Notes under the pieces: generated by a model | Database searches by the model: none | The model's input: only the letters and a program-made list of their open reading frames with translations | Told to the model about the DNA's origin: nothing | Shown here: one piece after another, positions 25,262 through 34,182 of the stretch | Layout: every line of letters begins with the position of its first letter | Numbering within the stretch: position 1 is the first letter of the stretch | Source: Clostridium drakei | GTDB taxonomy: Bacteria > Bacillota > Clostridia > Clostridiales > Clostridiaceae | Direction: 5' to 3' | DNA length: 64,000 nt | Assembly: GCF_000633595.2 (NCBI RefSeq) | Contig: NZ_JIBU02000019.1 | Location: forward strand, 1-64,000 | Translations under genes and position numbers: made by a program

Positions 25262-26965
25262 TTGAATATCAAAAGATTATTATCTTTAATTGTTATTTTA
25301 ACCTTGGCTTCAACATCAGTATTAACAGGATGCAGTAAACAAAAAAAAGTTGAAACTGCTACTAAAACAGAAATTGATAAGAGCCAATATTTAAATCTTA
25401 CTTTAGATAGTGAACCAAAAACGTTAGATCAATCTAAGGCTAAGGGTCGCAGTTCGCTTCAAATATTATCAGAGGTAAATGAAGCACTTACAAGAATAGA
25501 AACAGATTCATCAGGAAAGGAAATAGTGAAACCAGCAGGAGCAAAAAGTTGGGATTTGTCAGAGGATAAGCTAAAATGGACATTTCATATCAGGGACAAT
25601 CAGTGGTCTGATGGTAAAAGTGTTACTGCAAAAGATTATGAGTATGGTATAAAAAGAACATTAGATCCTCAAATTCAATCACCTAATGCATTCTTATTGT
25701 ATCCCATAAAAGGTAGCAAAAAATTTAATGATGTTAAAACAAATGCAAATAAAAATATGCCATCTGATATTGTAGGGGTAAAGGCATTAGATGCTAAAAC
25801 TTTAGAAATAGATTTGGAATATCCTTGTGCATATTTTATTAATATAACAAGTTCTATAGTAATGCAGCCTCAAAGGCAGGATATAGTTGAAAAATACAAA
25901 GATAGATATGGAAGTGAAAAAGATAAGATGGTATTTTGTGGACCTTTTATTATAAAACAATGGGTTCATAATGATAGAGTTGAAATTTATAAAAATGATA
26001 AGTATTGGGATGCCAAAACAGTAAAACTTCAAAAATCAACTTTTAAAATTTTTAAACAAAGTAATACTATAGCTAATGAGCTGTTAAATGGAGCTTTGGA
26101 TGGAGCCCAAACAACAAATATAGAAGCTAAAGATAAAATAAAAAAACAATCAAAATTTGATTTAATAAAATTATCAGAACCAACTACTGATTTTGAGTTT
26201 TTTAATGAAAAAAATAAGATATTTTCTAATGTTAATATAAGAAAGGCGTTTTCTCTATCCATAGATAGAGAGGAAGTTTCTAAAACTCTATGGAAGGGAT
26301 TATATATGCCAGCATATGCTTTTGTACCTCCTTCACTTCAAATAGGAAAAGAAAATTTTAGGGAAAAAGCTAACTTTGAGCCAGTAAAAAAACTAAAAGA
26401 AGATGGAAATAAGCCAAGAGAACTTTTGGAAAAAGGATTAAAGGAACTTGGTATGGATACTGATCCATCAAAAATTACCATAAGATATATACAACCAGGG
26501 GTTGATACAAAACAAAAAGATATAGCAGAGTTTTTTAGAAAGATGTATGAGAAGAATTTAGGTATAAATATAAAGATAGAGTATGCAGATGGAGATAACT
26601 TCACGAAAAAAATAGAAAGTGGTGACTATGACCTAGGTTCAATGACTTGGTTTGCAGATTATAATGATCCTATGTCAGAATTTTATTTATGGGTTACAGG
26701 TTCAAATATTATTTGTACAAACTGGTCAAATAGTAAATATGATAGCTTAATTATTAATGCAGCGAACTTAAGCCAGGATAAAAATGAAGATAGATTTAAT
26801 GCATTTAAAGAAGCTGAAAATATATTATTAGCTGAGGATGCAGTAATAGCACCTACAGTATATAGGAGCAAAGAATTATACAAATGTAAATATGTCAAAA
26901 ATATTATGTTTACATTATTTGGAGCACCATATGAAATAAAATATGCATATACAGAAGGAAGATAG
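25262..26965 (+). CDS. Peptide ABC transporter substrate-binding lipoprotein (OppA family), orphan
   Basis: This 567-residue SBP_bac_5 family protein has a lipoprotein signal (VLTGCSK, Cys near 24) and family segments DSEPKTLDQSKAKG, WSDGKSVTAKDYEYG and NIRKAFSLSIDRE. It should bind oligopeptides outside the membrane. The start is TTG, placed nine or ten bases after AAGGAGG; no ATG lies upstream of the signal sequence. No permease or ATPase genes flank it, so it must share a membrane complex encoded elsewhere, or act as a sensor for peptides. Confidence 0.87.
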   Translation: MNIKRLLSLIVILTLASTSVLTGCSKQKKVETATKTEIDKSQYLNLTLDSEPKTLDQSKAKGRSSLQILSEVNEALTRIETDSSGKEIVKPAGAKSWDLSEDKLKWTFHIRDNQWSDGKSVTAKDYEYGIKRTLDPQIQSPNAFLLYPIKGSKKFNDVKTNANKNMPSDIVGVKALDAKTLEIDLEYPCAYFINITSSIVMQPQRQDIVEKYKDRYGSEKDKMVFCGPFIIKQWVHNDRVEIYKNDKYWDAKTVKLQKSTFKIFKQSNTIANELLNGALDGAQTTNIEAKDKIKKQSKFDLIKLSEPTTDFEFFNEKNKIFSNVNIRKAFSLSIDREEVSKTLWKGLYMPAYAFVPPSLQIGKENFREKANFEPVKKLKEDGNKPRELLEKGLKELGMDTDPSKITIRYIQPGVDTKQKDIAEFFRKMYEKNLGINIKIEYADGDNFTKKIESGDYDLGSMTWFADYNDPMSEFYLWVTGSNIICTNWSNSKYDSLIINAANLSQDKNEDRFNAFKEAENILLAEDAVIAPTVYRSKELYKCKYVKNIMFTLFGAPYEIKYAYTEGR

Positions 26966-27066
26966 TATTAAGAACTAATAATGAAGAGTTAATAGTGAAG
27001 GATGGTTTTTAGCTGTAGCAAAAAATCATATTAACTATTAATTCTTCATTCTTAACTATTAGCTTT
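26966..27066. repeat. Large inverted repeat, possible terminator or repeat element
   Basis: TAATAATGAAGAGTTAATAGT (26977-26996) is nearly complementary to ACTATTAATTCTTCATTCTTA (27034-27054). The arms are separated by about 40 bases. It could fold into a long AT-rich hairpin after the peptide-binding protein gene. It may be a dispersed repeat; other copies were not seen in this window. Confidence 0.5.
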
Positions 27067-27129
27067 AATTTAGTATGCATAAATAATCCCTTTCATGTAA
27101 AAAATAATAAAAAGAAAGGGGGAAATATT

Positions 27130-27381
27130 ATGGGAAAGACTCCATTAAAAAAAGTTATAAAGGCTAAGCTTAAATCCCATAGAGAATTAAGTGCTGAAGA
27201 AAAACTTAGAGAAAAAATGAAATATGAAATAGCTCATGAATTAGGATTGGATGATAAAGTTAGTAAATATGGCTGGGGAGCTCTTACTGCTGAGGAAACA
27301 GGAAGAATAGGCGGAATAATGACTAAAAGAAAAAAACAATATAATCTTCCTACAAACAAAATGATTTCAGAAAGAGAATGA
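27130..27381 (+). CDS. Small acid-soluble spore protein-like (alpha/beta SASP, divergent)
   Basis: This 83-residue basic protein has EIAHELGLDDKVSKYGWG followed by GALTAEETGRIGGIMTKR. This matches the alpha/beta SASP pattern of two helices joined by a Gly-rich turn and the TxxxxGxIGGxMxKR motif. SASPs coat DNA in dormant spores. It is longer at the N end than standard SASPs (about 60-70 residues), with a Lys-rich extension, so it may be a minor form. AAAGGGGGA precedes the ATG. Likely made in the forespore, but no sigma-G promoter was identified. Confidence 0.75.
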   Translation: MGKTPLKKVIKAKLKSHRELSAEEKLREKMKYEIAHELGLDDKVSKYGWGALTAEETGRIGGIMTKRKKQYNLPTNKMISERE

Positions 27382-27382
27382 G

Positions 27383-27430
27383 GTCAATAATATAGCTTTT
27401 TATCAAGTTTATATTATTGACTTATTCTTT
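27383..27430 (+). terminator. Hairpin after SASP gene
   Basis: GTCAATAATATA (27383-27394) and TATATTATTGAC (27410-27421) form a perfect 12-bp stem. The T tract after it (TTATTCTTT) is interrupted. Confidence 0.6.
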
Positions 27431-27488
27431 AAAAGTATATAATATTAATTGGTGGTATGTTGAATTTTACTTTTGAAAGGAACTGAAA

Positions 27489-28244
27489 ATGAAGTGTTAT
27501 AAGGATTTTGCACATATTTATGATGAGCTCATAAATAAAGATATAGATTACAAAAGTTGGGTACAAACTATATTAAAAAATTGTGATGAGCTAAATGCGG
27601 ATAGAAAAGATTATTTGGATCTTGGATGTGGTACAGGAAACATAACTGAACTTATAGCAGCAAAGTTTGTTTATTCTTGGGCCGTTGACTTATCTTATGA
27701 TATGCTTACAGAAGCGGAAAAAAAGATGAGGAGTAAAGGTATAAAAGTTAAGTTTGTATGTCAGGATATAAGTGAACTAAATTTGAACAAAAAATTTAAT
27801 CTTATAACTTGTTGTCTTGATTCCACAAACTATATATTGCAAGAAGAAAAGTTAATATCATATTTTAAAGGGATATATAATCATTTAAAAGATGATGGTA
27901 TATTTGTATTTGATATGAATTCTTATTATAAACTTACAAAAATACTTGGAAATAATATTTACAATTATGATGATGAAAATGTAACTTATATATGGGAAAA
28001 CTTTTTAGAAGATGATATTGTGGACATGTATCTTACATTTTTTGTGAAGCAAGGAGAATATTATAGAAGGTTTGATGAAGAACATAGTGAAAGAGCTTAT
28101 AAACATGAAAGAATTTGTGAACTTCTAAAGTTATGTGGCTTAGAACTTGTAAAAGTTATGAATAACTATGAAGAGAAAATCATAAGCCATGAAACAGAGA
28201 GAATAACTTATATAGTGAAAAAGGGAAATAAGGAGGAAGTTTAA
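27489..28244 (+). CDS. Class I SAM-dependent methyltransferase
   Basis: This 251-residue Rossmann-fold methyltransferase has motif I YLDLGCGTGNITELIA near residues 38-53, an acidic residue after the second strand (AVDLSYDML) and a CCLDSTNYIL segment. A methyl acceptor cannot be predicted; small-molecule, RNA and protein targets are all possible. It ends three bases before hslO and is probably co-transcribed with it. GAAAGGAACTG precedes the ATG. Confidence 0.83.
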   Translation: MKCYKDFAHIYDELINKDIDYKSWVQTILKNCDELNADRKDYLDLGCGTGNITELIAAKFVYSWAVDLSYDMLTEAEKKMRSKGIKVKFVCQDISELNLNKKFNLITCCLDSTNYILQEEKLISYFKGIYNHLKDDGIFVFDMNSYYKLTKILGNNIYNYDDENVTYIWENFLEDDIVDMYLTFFVKQGEYYRRFDEEHSERAYKHERICELLKLCGLELVKVMNNYEEKIISHETERITYIVKKGNKEEV

Positions 28245-28247
28245 AAT

Positions 28248-29132
28248 ATGAAAGATAAATTGGTAAGAGCTGTGGCTAATAATGGTGATATAAGAATAAT
28301 AGCAGCTACAACTACAGATCTTGTTAATGAGGGTATACAGATGCATAAATGTGCTCCTACAGCAGCTGCGGCATTAGGAAGAATGCTTACAGCGGGAAGT
28401 CTTATGGGTTCTACATTAAAGTCTGAAAATGATGCATTAACTCTTAAAATTTCTGGCGGTGGAGAAGCAAAAGGAGTAGTTGTTACAGCTTATTCGGATG
28501 CTAGAGTAAAAGGGTACATTGGCAATCCATTAGTTGATTTACCTGCCAATAGCAAAGGAAAACTAGATGTAGGTGGAGCTATAGGCAAAAATGGAAGTCT
28601 TGTAGTAATAAAGGATATGGGGCTAAGAGAGCCTTATGTTGGTCAGGTACCTATTTATACAGGTGAAATAGGTGATGATTTAGCTTATTATTTTACTGTT
28701 TCAGAGCAGACTCCATCAGCTGTAGGATTGGGTGTGCTTGTAGATACCGATTTAAGTATAAAAGCAGCGGGTGGATTTATAATACAAATGATGCCAGGAG
28801 CAAATGATCTTACTGCAGATTTAATAACTTATAGATTGCAAGAGATACCATCTATAACAGAGATGATGACTAAAGGGATGGATATAGAAGCAATTCTTAA
28901 CTATATTTTCGAAGATATGGATTTAAAGATATTAGACAGCATCACTCCTTATTATAAATGTGATTGTTCAAAAGGAAAAGTTGAGAAAGCTTTAATAAGC
29001 ATAGGATTAAAAGATCTAAAAGAAATATATGATGAAGGAAAAGATGAGGAGCTTAATTGCAATTTTTGTAATAGATCCTATACATTTAAACATGACGAAA
29101 TAGGGGAACTTATAAAGTTATCAAGCAAATAA
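28248..29132 (+). CDS. hslO: Redox-regulated chaperone Hsp33
   Basis: This 294-residue cytoplasmic holdase becomes active when oxidised. The four zinc cysteines are intact: C238 and C240 (CDC) plus C271 and C274 (CNFC). The N-terminal domain has [14 protein letters not shown] and [18 protein letters not shown] precedes the ATG. In an anaerobe it protects proteins during air or hypochlorite exposure. Confidence 0.96.
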   Translation: MKDKLVRAVANNGDIRIIAATTTDLVNEGIQMHKCAPTAAAALGRMLTAGSLMGSTLKSENDALTLKISGGGEAKGVVVTAYSDARVKGYIGNPLVDLPANSKGKLDVGGAIGKNGSLVVIKDMGLREPYVGQVPIYTGEIGDDLAYYFTVSEQTPSAVGLGVLVDTDLSIKAAGGFIIQMMPGANDLTADLITYRLQEIPSITEMMTKGMDIEAILNYIFEDMDLKILDSITPYYKCDCSKGKVEKALISIGLKDLKEIYDEGKDEELNCNFCNRSYTFKHDEIGELIKLSSK

Positions 29133-29172
29133 TGGAGAATTTTAAATTCTCCAATTTATTTAATAAAAATAG

Positions 29173-29201
29173 TTGACAACTTTTGCAGTAAGCTATATAA
29201 T
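29173..29201 (+). promoter_or_regulatory. Sigma-70-type promoter of the tRNA operon
   Basis: Consensus TTGACA (29173-29178) and TATAAT (29196-29201) with a 17-bp spacer, 27 bases before the first tRNA. Confidence 0.88.
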
Positions 29202-29227
29202 ACTAATTGTTGTAGTTAGTAATACTT

Positions 29228-29303
29228 GGGCGCATAGCTCAGCTGGGAGAGCATCTGCCTTACAAGCAGAGGGTCACAGGTTCGAGCCCTGTTGTGCCCA
29301 CCA
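29228..29303 (+). tRNA. tRNA-Val (TAC)
   Basis: Complete 76-nt cloverleaf with anticodon loop CTTACAA, T arm GGTTCGAGCCC and encoded CCA. First gene of a five-tRNA operon. Confidence 0.96.
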
Positions 29304-29308
29304 AGTAT

Positions 29309-29385
29309 GGCCCAGTGGCTCAGCTGGTTAGAGTGCTGGCCTGTCACGCCAGAGGTCGAGGGTTCGATCCCCTTCTGGGTCGCCA
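29309..29385 (+). tRNA. tRNA-Asp (GTC)
   Basis: Complete 77-nt cloverleaf, acceptor GGCCCAG/CTGGGTC, anticodon loop CTGTCAC, encoded CCA. Confidence 0.96.
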
Positions 29386-29390
29386 TTTGT

Positions 29391-29466
<76 letters not shown>

Positions 29467-29481
29467 ATACTAAATTAAAAT

Positions 29482-29556
29482 GCGGGAGTGGCTCAGTGGT
29501 AGAGCGTCACCTTGCCAAGGTGAACGTCGCGAGTTCGAATCTCGTCTTCCGCTCCA
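29482..29556 (+). tRNA. tRNA-Gly (GCC)
   Basis: Complete 75-nt cloverleaf, anticodon loop TTGCCAA, T arm AGTTCGAATCT, encoded CCA. Confidence 0.95.
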
Positions 29557-29560
29557 ACAT

Positions 29561-29634
<74 letters not shown>

Positions 29635-29635
29635 T

Positions 29636-29671
29636 AAAAGTAGTCTAATCAGTGGTTAGACTACTTTTTTT
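29636..29671 (+). terminator. Terminator of the tRNA operon
   Basis: AAAAGTAGTCTAA and TTAGACTACTTTT form a 13-bp stem followed by eight T. Confidence 0.9.
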
Positions 29672-29773
29672 TATATTCTTTTCTTTGTAATTACCATACC
29701 TTATATATTAGATTTTGTATAAAGTTATCTGAATGCTATGAAAACTATACTTTTAATATTGGAGATGAATTTA

Positions 29774-30595
29774 ATGAAAGATTTATTTACAATTGGTGAA
29801 ATGTCAAAATTATTTAATATTAATATAAAAACATTAAGATATTATGATGAAATTAATTTGTTTAAGCCAATATTTATAGATAGTACTAATAGTTATAGAT
29901 ATTATTCAACTGATCAATTTGAACAATTAAATACAATAAAATATTTAAAAGCACTTGGAATGTCATTAAAAAGCATAAATTATCATTTGAAGAAACGAAA
30001 CATTAACAATACTATGGATTTGTTAAAAAAACAGAGGAAAATTACAGAAGAAAAAATAAAAGATCTAGAAGTTGTGAAACAGAAAATTGATAATAGAATA
30101 AAGCAAATTAATTATGCTAGATATAGAGATAATTTCAATATAATTGAAGAGATTAAATTTGAAAAGAGAACTATTGTATTATTAAAGCAAAGGATAAAAT
30201 CTAATAATGATTTAGAATTGTCAATTAGACATTTGGAAAATGAAACTAATAAGGATGCTTCTATTTTTAATGGAAAAGTAGGAGTATCAATTTGTATAGA
30301 TAAATTAAGAAATAGAGTTTTTGATGAATATGATCACATTTTCTTATTTACAGAAGGTGAAATATATAATAAGAATTTCATAAAAGTATTACCTAGAGGT
30401 GTTTATGTTACTATTCGTTTTTGTGGAACTCATAAAGATTCCCCATTGTATTATGAGAAACTTTTAAGATATATTGATGAGAAAGGATATACAATTATAG
30501 AGGATTCTATGGAAGTAACATTAATTGACTTTGGGTTAACTACAGATAAATCACAGTTTGTAACTGAAATTCAAATATTGATAAATAAATATTGA
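29774..30595 (+). CDS. MerR-family regulator with C-terminal effector-binding domain
   Basis: This 273-residue regulator has the N-terminal helix-turn-helix (FTIGEMSKLFNINIKTLRYYDEINLFKP), a coiled coil (about 85-125) and a C-terminal effector domain. It is a paralogue of the MerR protein at 6031-6834. ATG 29774 has GGAG nine bases before it; ATGs at 29738 and 29765 are in frame but poorly placed. Its stop codon lies inside the -35 box of a MerR-type promoter that reads into the B3/B4-domain gene downstream, so that gene is the likely target. Ligand unknown. Confidence 0.87.
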   Translation: MKDLFTIGEMSKLFNINIKTLRYYDEINLFKPIFIDSTNSYRYYSTDQFEQLNTIKYLKALGMSLKSINYHLKKRNINNTMDLLKKQRKITEEKIKDLEVVKQKIDNRIKQINYARYRDNFNIIEEIKFEKRTIVLLKQRIKSNNDLELSIRHLENETNKDASIFNGKVGVSICIDKLRNRVFDEYDHIFLFTEGEIYNKNFIKVLPRGVYVTIRFCGTHKDSPLYYEKLLRYIDEKGYTIIEDSMEVTLIDFGLTTDKSQFVTEIQILINKY

Positions 30596-30622
30596 CACTC
30601 CAGTTACTGGATGCTTTATAAT
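30592..30622 (+). promoter_or_regulatory. MerR-type promoter and operator ahead of the B3/B4-domain gene
   Basis: Perfect TTGACA (30592-30597) and TATAAT (30617-30622) are held 19 bp apart. The spacer carries the dyad TCCAGT-T-ACTGGA (30599-30611). Overlong spacer plus dyad is the MerR-family signature. The -35 box overlaps the stop codon of the regulator gene. Confidence 0.88.
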
Positions 30623-30688
30623 TTTTTAAACAGATTAATGAAAAAGATAAACTAATAATAAATTATATTTTGGGGCGGTGATTTAATT

Positions 30689-31390
30689 ATGAAATTTAGT
30701 GTATCAAAGGATGTTTTTGAAAAGTTAGGTGATATGTGTATTGGCATTGTAGTAGCAAAGGGTATTAATAACAGCATGGAAAATGCTGATGTAACTAAAC
30801 TTTTAAAGAATAGTATAGAATTAGATGAGACAAAATTTGAGGACAAAAATATTAAAGAAGTAGAAGAAATAATGTACTATAGAGATGCTTTTTTGAAGTT
30901 GGGTATTAATCCTAATAAATTTAAAAGTTCTATTGAAGCAATGATTGCAAGAGTAGCAAAGAAAAAGGGATTGCCTAATATAAATCCAATTGTTGATATA
31001 GGAAATGCAGTTTCATTAAAATATATGGTTCCCTTAGGCGCTCATGATATTGATACTGCTGGGGGAGATATTTCTATAAGGTTTTCAAAAAAAGGAGACA
31101 CTTTTATACCCTTTGGAGAAACTGAAGCAGAACTTTTAGAAGATGGGGAGCTTATCTATTTTGCAGGCCATGAAGTAAGAACCAGAAGATGGATATGGAG
31201 ACAGAGTGAAAAAGGAAAGATTGTAGGAGAAAGTAAAAATATATTTTTCCCTATAGATGGATTTAAGGGGAAAAATTATGAAAATGTAATTAATGCAAGA
31301 GATGAACTAGCAGAATTATTAAAAAAGAGTTTCAATTGTGAAGTAAAAGTAGGATTAGTGGATATAAATAATACTGAATTTGAATTGTAA
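30689..31390 (+). CDS. Stand-alone B3/B4 (tRNA-editing-like) domain protein
   Basis: This 233-residue protein matches the B3/B4 domain of the phenylalanyl-tRNA synthetase beta chain, which clears Tyr-tRNA-Phe. Segments include YYRDAFLKLGINPNKFKSSIEAM, PNINPIVDIGNAVSLKY and AGGDISIRF. Free-standing B3/B4 proteins may edit mischarged tRNA or process amino-acid analogues, but most are uncharacterised. The gene sits behind a MerR-type promoter, which suggests induction by a drug or amino-acid-like toxin. GGCGGTGAT precedes the ATG. Confidence 0.8.
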   Translation: MKFSVSKDVFEKLGDMCIGIVVAKGINNSMENADVTKLLKNSIELDETKFEDKNIKEVEEIMYYRDAFLKLGINPNKFKSSIEAMIARVAKKKGLPNINPIVDIGNAVSLKYMVPLGAHDIDTAGGDISIRFSKKGDTFIPFGETEAELLEDGELIYFAGHEVRTRRWIWRQSEKGKIVGESKNIFFPIDGFKGKNYENVINARDELAELLKKSFNCEVKVGLVDINNTEFEL

Positions 31391-31458
31391 ATTATAAAAT
31401 GATTCTTAGGTTCATGTGAAGTTTGCTTATAAATATGGCTTTATTAACATTATTTTTA

Positions 31459-31510
31459 TTAGAGGACAGAGAACAGTGAAGAAACAAAACTTACCTCCAT
31501 TGTCCTCTAA
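31459..31510. terminator. Long-loop inverted repeat between convergent genes
   Basis: TTAGAGGACA (31459-31468) and TGTCCTCTAA (31501-31510) are a perfect 10-bp inverted repeat with a 32-base loop, between convergent genes. No clear T run follows, so a terminator role is uncertain. Confidence 0.4.
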
Positions 31511-31535
31511 AAAGTTGAGTTGGGCATGTCTAAAA

Positions 31536-32006
31536 CTAAAATATTAGAGTTTCTTTTTTTGAATCTTCCAATAAGGAAAACCTCCCTGGTTCTATATTCT
31601 TTGAATCTTTTATATCTTTTAAAATTTTTGATAGATATTCATCTTTAAATTTAAATTGACATTCATATTTAATTTCATTATTTATGGAATAATCAATATG
31701 AGAAGGAGCAATTCCAACTACATATAGTGGAAATAGATAGTCTATACCTTTATTTATTAGAGCATACTGATATATTGTAGAGTCTACTATTTGACCATTA
31801 TAAACATTAAAGCAGTGAGCATATTGTCGTTTATATCCATTCACTTCTACATAAAGAATTCCTCTTATAGCAGGAATATCTATTTGAAGTTTTCTACCAA
31901 GTTGATAAATTAAACTTGATAATATAGGAGCATTATTTAAAATTTGATACCTGTTTATACAGTATTTACATATAGTGTCCATCATTTTGCTGTTCTTCAA
32001 TTCCAT
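31536..32006 (-). CDS. Protein of unknown function, faint transglutaminase-like core
   Basis: I do not recognise this 156-residue protein. It has a Cys pair in TICKYCINRY near the N end. A stretch reading KRQYAHCFNVYNGQIVDSTIYQY resembles the His...Asp part of transglutaminase/cysteine-protease folds (HxWN...VDxT), but the expected nucleophile Cys before it is not clear. It starts within the 3' end of the next gene upstream on the minus strand (41-base overlap). AAGGAGGA precedes its ATG, so the two are translated together. Function by context: partner of the GME-fold protein. Confidence 0.6.
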   Translation of the reverse strand: MELKNSKMMDTICKYCINRYQILNNAPILSSLIYQLGRKLQIDIPAIRGILYVEVNGYKRQYAHCFNVYNGQIVDSTIYQYALINKGIDYLFPLYVVGIAPSHIDYSINNEIKYECQFKFKDEYLSKILKDIKDSKNIEPGRFSLLEDSKKETLIF

Positions 32007-32721
32007 TTTGATGATCCTCCTTATTAACTATAAAAATACTTCCTCTATCTATTAGCTTTCCACTGCTTAAATAAATAGGATTTACATCATATTTTTTTAG
32101 AAATTCTATTACTTTATCTCCATATAAGTAATTTTCTAAATTTCCGTAAAAAGCCATAGAGCTTTTATCTAAAAGACCACAGCAGCCACCTATAAAGCCA
32201 TAGTTTAATCCAGGCAGTAATATATCTCCAGGTGGAAGTAAAAGTATGTCTATATTTTCGTTAGTTAAAGCTTTGGTTATAGATTTATCACTGGTTATAA
32301 TAGCTTTATCATTTACAATGGCAGTAGAACATTTTGTATAACCTTGCTTAACATTTATTGTTTTTTTATGTTTTACATAAAGCATAAGATTAGGATCTGT
32401 ATACTTTATGTTATGAACAAACAAACTTGGCATATTTACACTATTTAAGAAAATGTCATAAGGATATTTTTCTTTAAGATTATTTTGAGAAAAAAACACT
32501 TTAAAATTCATAGAAATTAGCTTATCTACAAATTCTCTATTCATATTCTTATGAACCATAATTGTATCCTCAGAAATTATATGTAAAAGGATATCAGGAT
32601 GTCCACATACTGCCTCATAGAGCAAATTTGATGGCGGACATATCAATATTTCATATCCTGATTTTTTAAGATTATTTTTTTCTTCATCACTTATTCTAAA
32701 ATCTACAATAGCATATTTCAT
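31966..32721 (-). CDS. DUF6873-type GME-fold protein, function unknown
   Basis: This 251-residue protein resembles the guanidine-modifying-enzyme (GME) fold proteins found widely in clostridia. It contains HNIKYTDPNLMLYVKHKKTINVKQGYTKCSTAIV and the conserved FIGGCCGLLD block near 200, whose cysteines may be catalytic or structural. GME enzymes act on arginine-like guanidines, but this subgroup has no known substrate. It overlaps the gene at 31536. Start ATG at 32721 with AGAGGTG upstream on the minus strand. Confidence 0.65.
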   Translation of the reverse strand: MKYAIVDFRISDEEKNNLKKSGYEILICPPSNLLYEAVCGHPDILLHIISEDTIMVHKNMNREFVDKLISMNFKVFFSQNNLKEKYPYDIFLNSVNMPSLFVHNIKYTDPNLMLYVKHKKTINVKQGYTKCSTAIVNDKAIITSDKSITKALTNENIDILLLPPGDILLPGLNYGFIGGCCGLLDKSSMAFYGNLENYLYGDKVIEFLKKYDVNPIYLSSGKLIDRGSIFIVNKEDHQNGIEEQQNDGHYM

Positions 32722-32887
32722 TATTCAATGCACCTCTTTTGGTTAAGATATTATATATTATAACTTTAATTTTTAAAATGAGCACAATGTGGTGGAACTT
32801 TTTCAGGGCGTGTCGATATTTGAAAATAAATTTTTGAATATACATTTGTTTTAAACATATACTATTTCAAAGAAGGGAGTGGAAAGA

Positions 32888-33787
32888 ATGTTATTGCTCA
32901 CTATTGTATATGATAATGATAAAGAGGAAGTAATATATGGAATAAACAATATAAAAGAATATTTTAAAAATAAAAATGTAATAATAGGAATTTCGGAAAG
33001 TATAGAATCCAATACTCACTTCGTAAAAATATTTTGTAATGAAGAGTTAAATGATAAACAGAATAATATGTTTAATGTAAATATAGCTAATATGCTATAT
33101 GGAATTGTTATAGATGAATTTTATAAAAAGGATATGGAAATGTTTTTATGCGATACGTATTTTTTTCTTAGACATGATGAAATAAAAGAAATAAGAGAAA
33201 ATAGCAAAAAAGTATTAAGTGGAAAAGACACAATAATTGATGAAAATTCAATTTATTATATGAATAAGAGGAATGTTATAATCGATAAAATAGTTGAGTG
33301 TATAGTTGAAAATAAAGAAATAAATATAAATGGATTTATAACTTTTAGGATGAAAGAGTTGAGAGCGGATTTAGAAGAAATAGTTGATAAAGTAGTAGAA
33401 AAGTATATGGCGGAAAAAGAATATAATGAATTTATAAAATTATTAAAGTACTTTGTGGAGATTCAAGAAAGTAAAATAGAAGAAATAAATATAATTGTAA
33501 AAAATGATGGTAAATATTTGATACAGGATAGGGAAGGGAATGATATAGAAAAAAAGCTATTTGCTGATTTAGGAGATTTAACATATAAAGAAAATACAAA
33601 TATGGATGACATGATTATAAGTATGTTGATAACTAATTCCCCAGAGAAAATAGTAATTCACTGCGGAGACAATTGCAGAAATTTAGATTTGATAGATACA
33701 ATAAAAAAGGTTTTTACAAATAGAGTTCAGATGTGTGATACTTGTAAAATATGTGAAAAGATTAAACACAGTCTTAATAATGTATGA
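32888..33787 (+). CDS. ytxC: Sporulation protein YtxC family
   Basis: This 299-residue protein matches the YtxC family. It has a helical middle (FITFRMKELRADLEEIVDKVVEKYM) and a cysteine-bearing C end (IHCGDNCRNLDLIDTI, then CDTCKIC). In Bacillus, ytxC also lies directly upstream of thrS, as here. Its molecular job is not known. ATG 32888 follows GGGAGTGG; an in-frame GTG at 32879 overlaps the ribosome site. The C-terminal C-x2-C-x2-C could bind a metal. Confidence 0.8.
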   Translation: MLLLTIVYDNDKEEVIYGINNIKEYFKNKNVIIGISESIESNTHFVKIFCNEELNDKQNNMFNVNIANMLYGIVIDEFYKKDMEMFLCDTYFFLRHDEIKEIRENSKKVLSGKDTIIDENSIYYMNKRNVIIDKIVECIVENKEININGFITFRMKELRADLEEIVDKVVEKYMAEKEYNEFIKLLKYFVEIQESKIEEINIIVKNDGKYLIQDREGNDIEKKLFADLGDLTYKENTNMDDMIISMLITNSPEKIVIHCGDNCRNLDLIDTIKKVFTNRVQMCDTCKICEKIKHSLNNV

Positions 33788-33851
33788 ATTATAATAATAT
33801 AAAATTAGCAAAGAAAGTGTAAAAATATTTAAAAATTTTTAATTTAAAGTG

Positions 33852-34182
33852 TTGACAGTTGCTATTTTAGATACTATAATGAGGTATATAATTTAAAGAC
33901 GTTGATAAGGAAGAGTAAATGACAAACTACTCTAAGAGAGAAAAATCCATTGGGTGAGAGGTTTTTTGAGTAAGGGTTATTGAAAACCACCTTTGAGTCG
34001 AATACTGAAAGTGTAGTAAGTATATCCGTTGCCTGCGTTAAAGGTTTAGAGATATCAGTAAAGATAAATATTATAGCTTTAGTAGTTTTTATTAAGGTAT
34101 GATTTAGATAATTTGATTACTGTAAAGTTGGGTGGAACCACGAATAGCACTCGTCCCATGTGTTGGGATAGGTGTTTTTTTA
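33852..34182 (+). ncRNA. T-box riboswitch 1 of the tandem pair upstream of thrS
   Basis: A promoter (TTGACA 33852, TATAAT 33875, 17-bp spacer) leads a full T-box leader. It has Stem I with the specifier loop GAATACTGAA (ACT, Thr, at 34004-34006), the T-box AAGTTGGGTGGAACCACG (34125-34142) and a terminator hairpin with T run (34147-34181). Uncharged tRNA-Thr should stabilise the antiterminator and allow read-through toward thrS. Confidence 0.93.
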
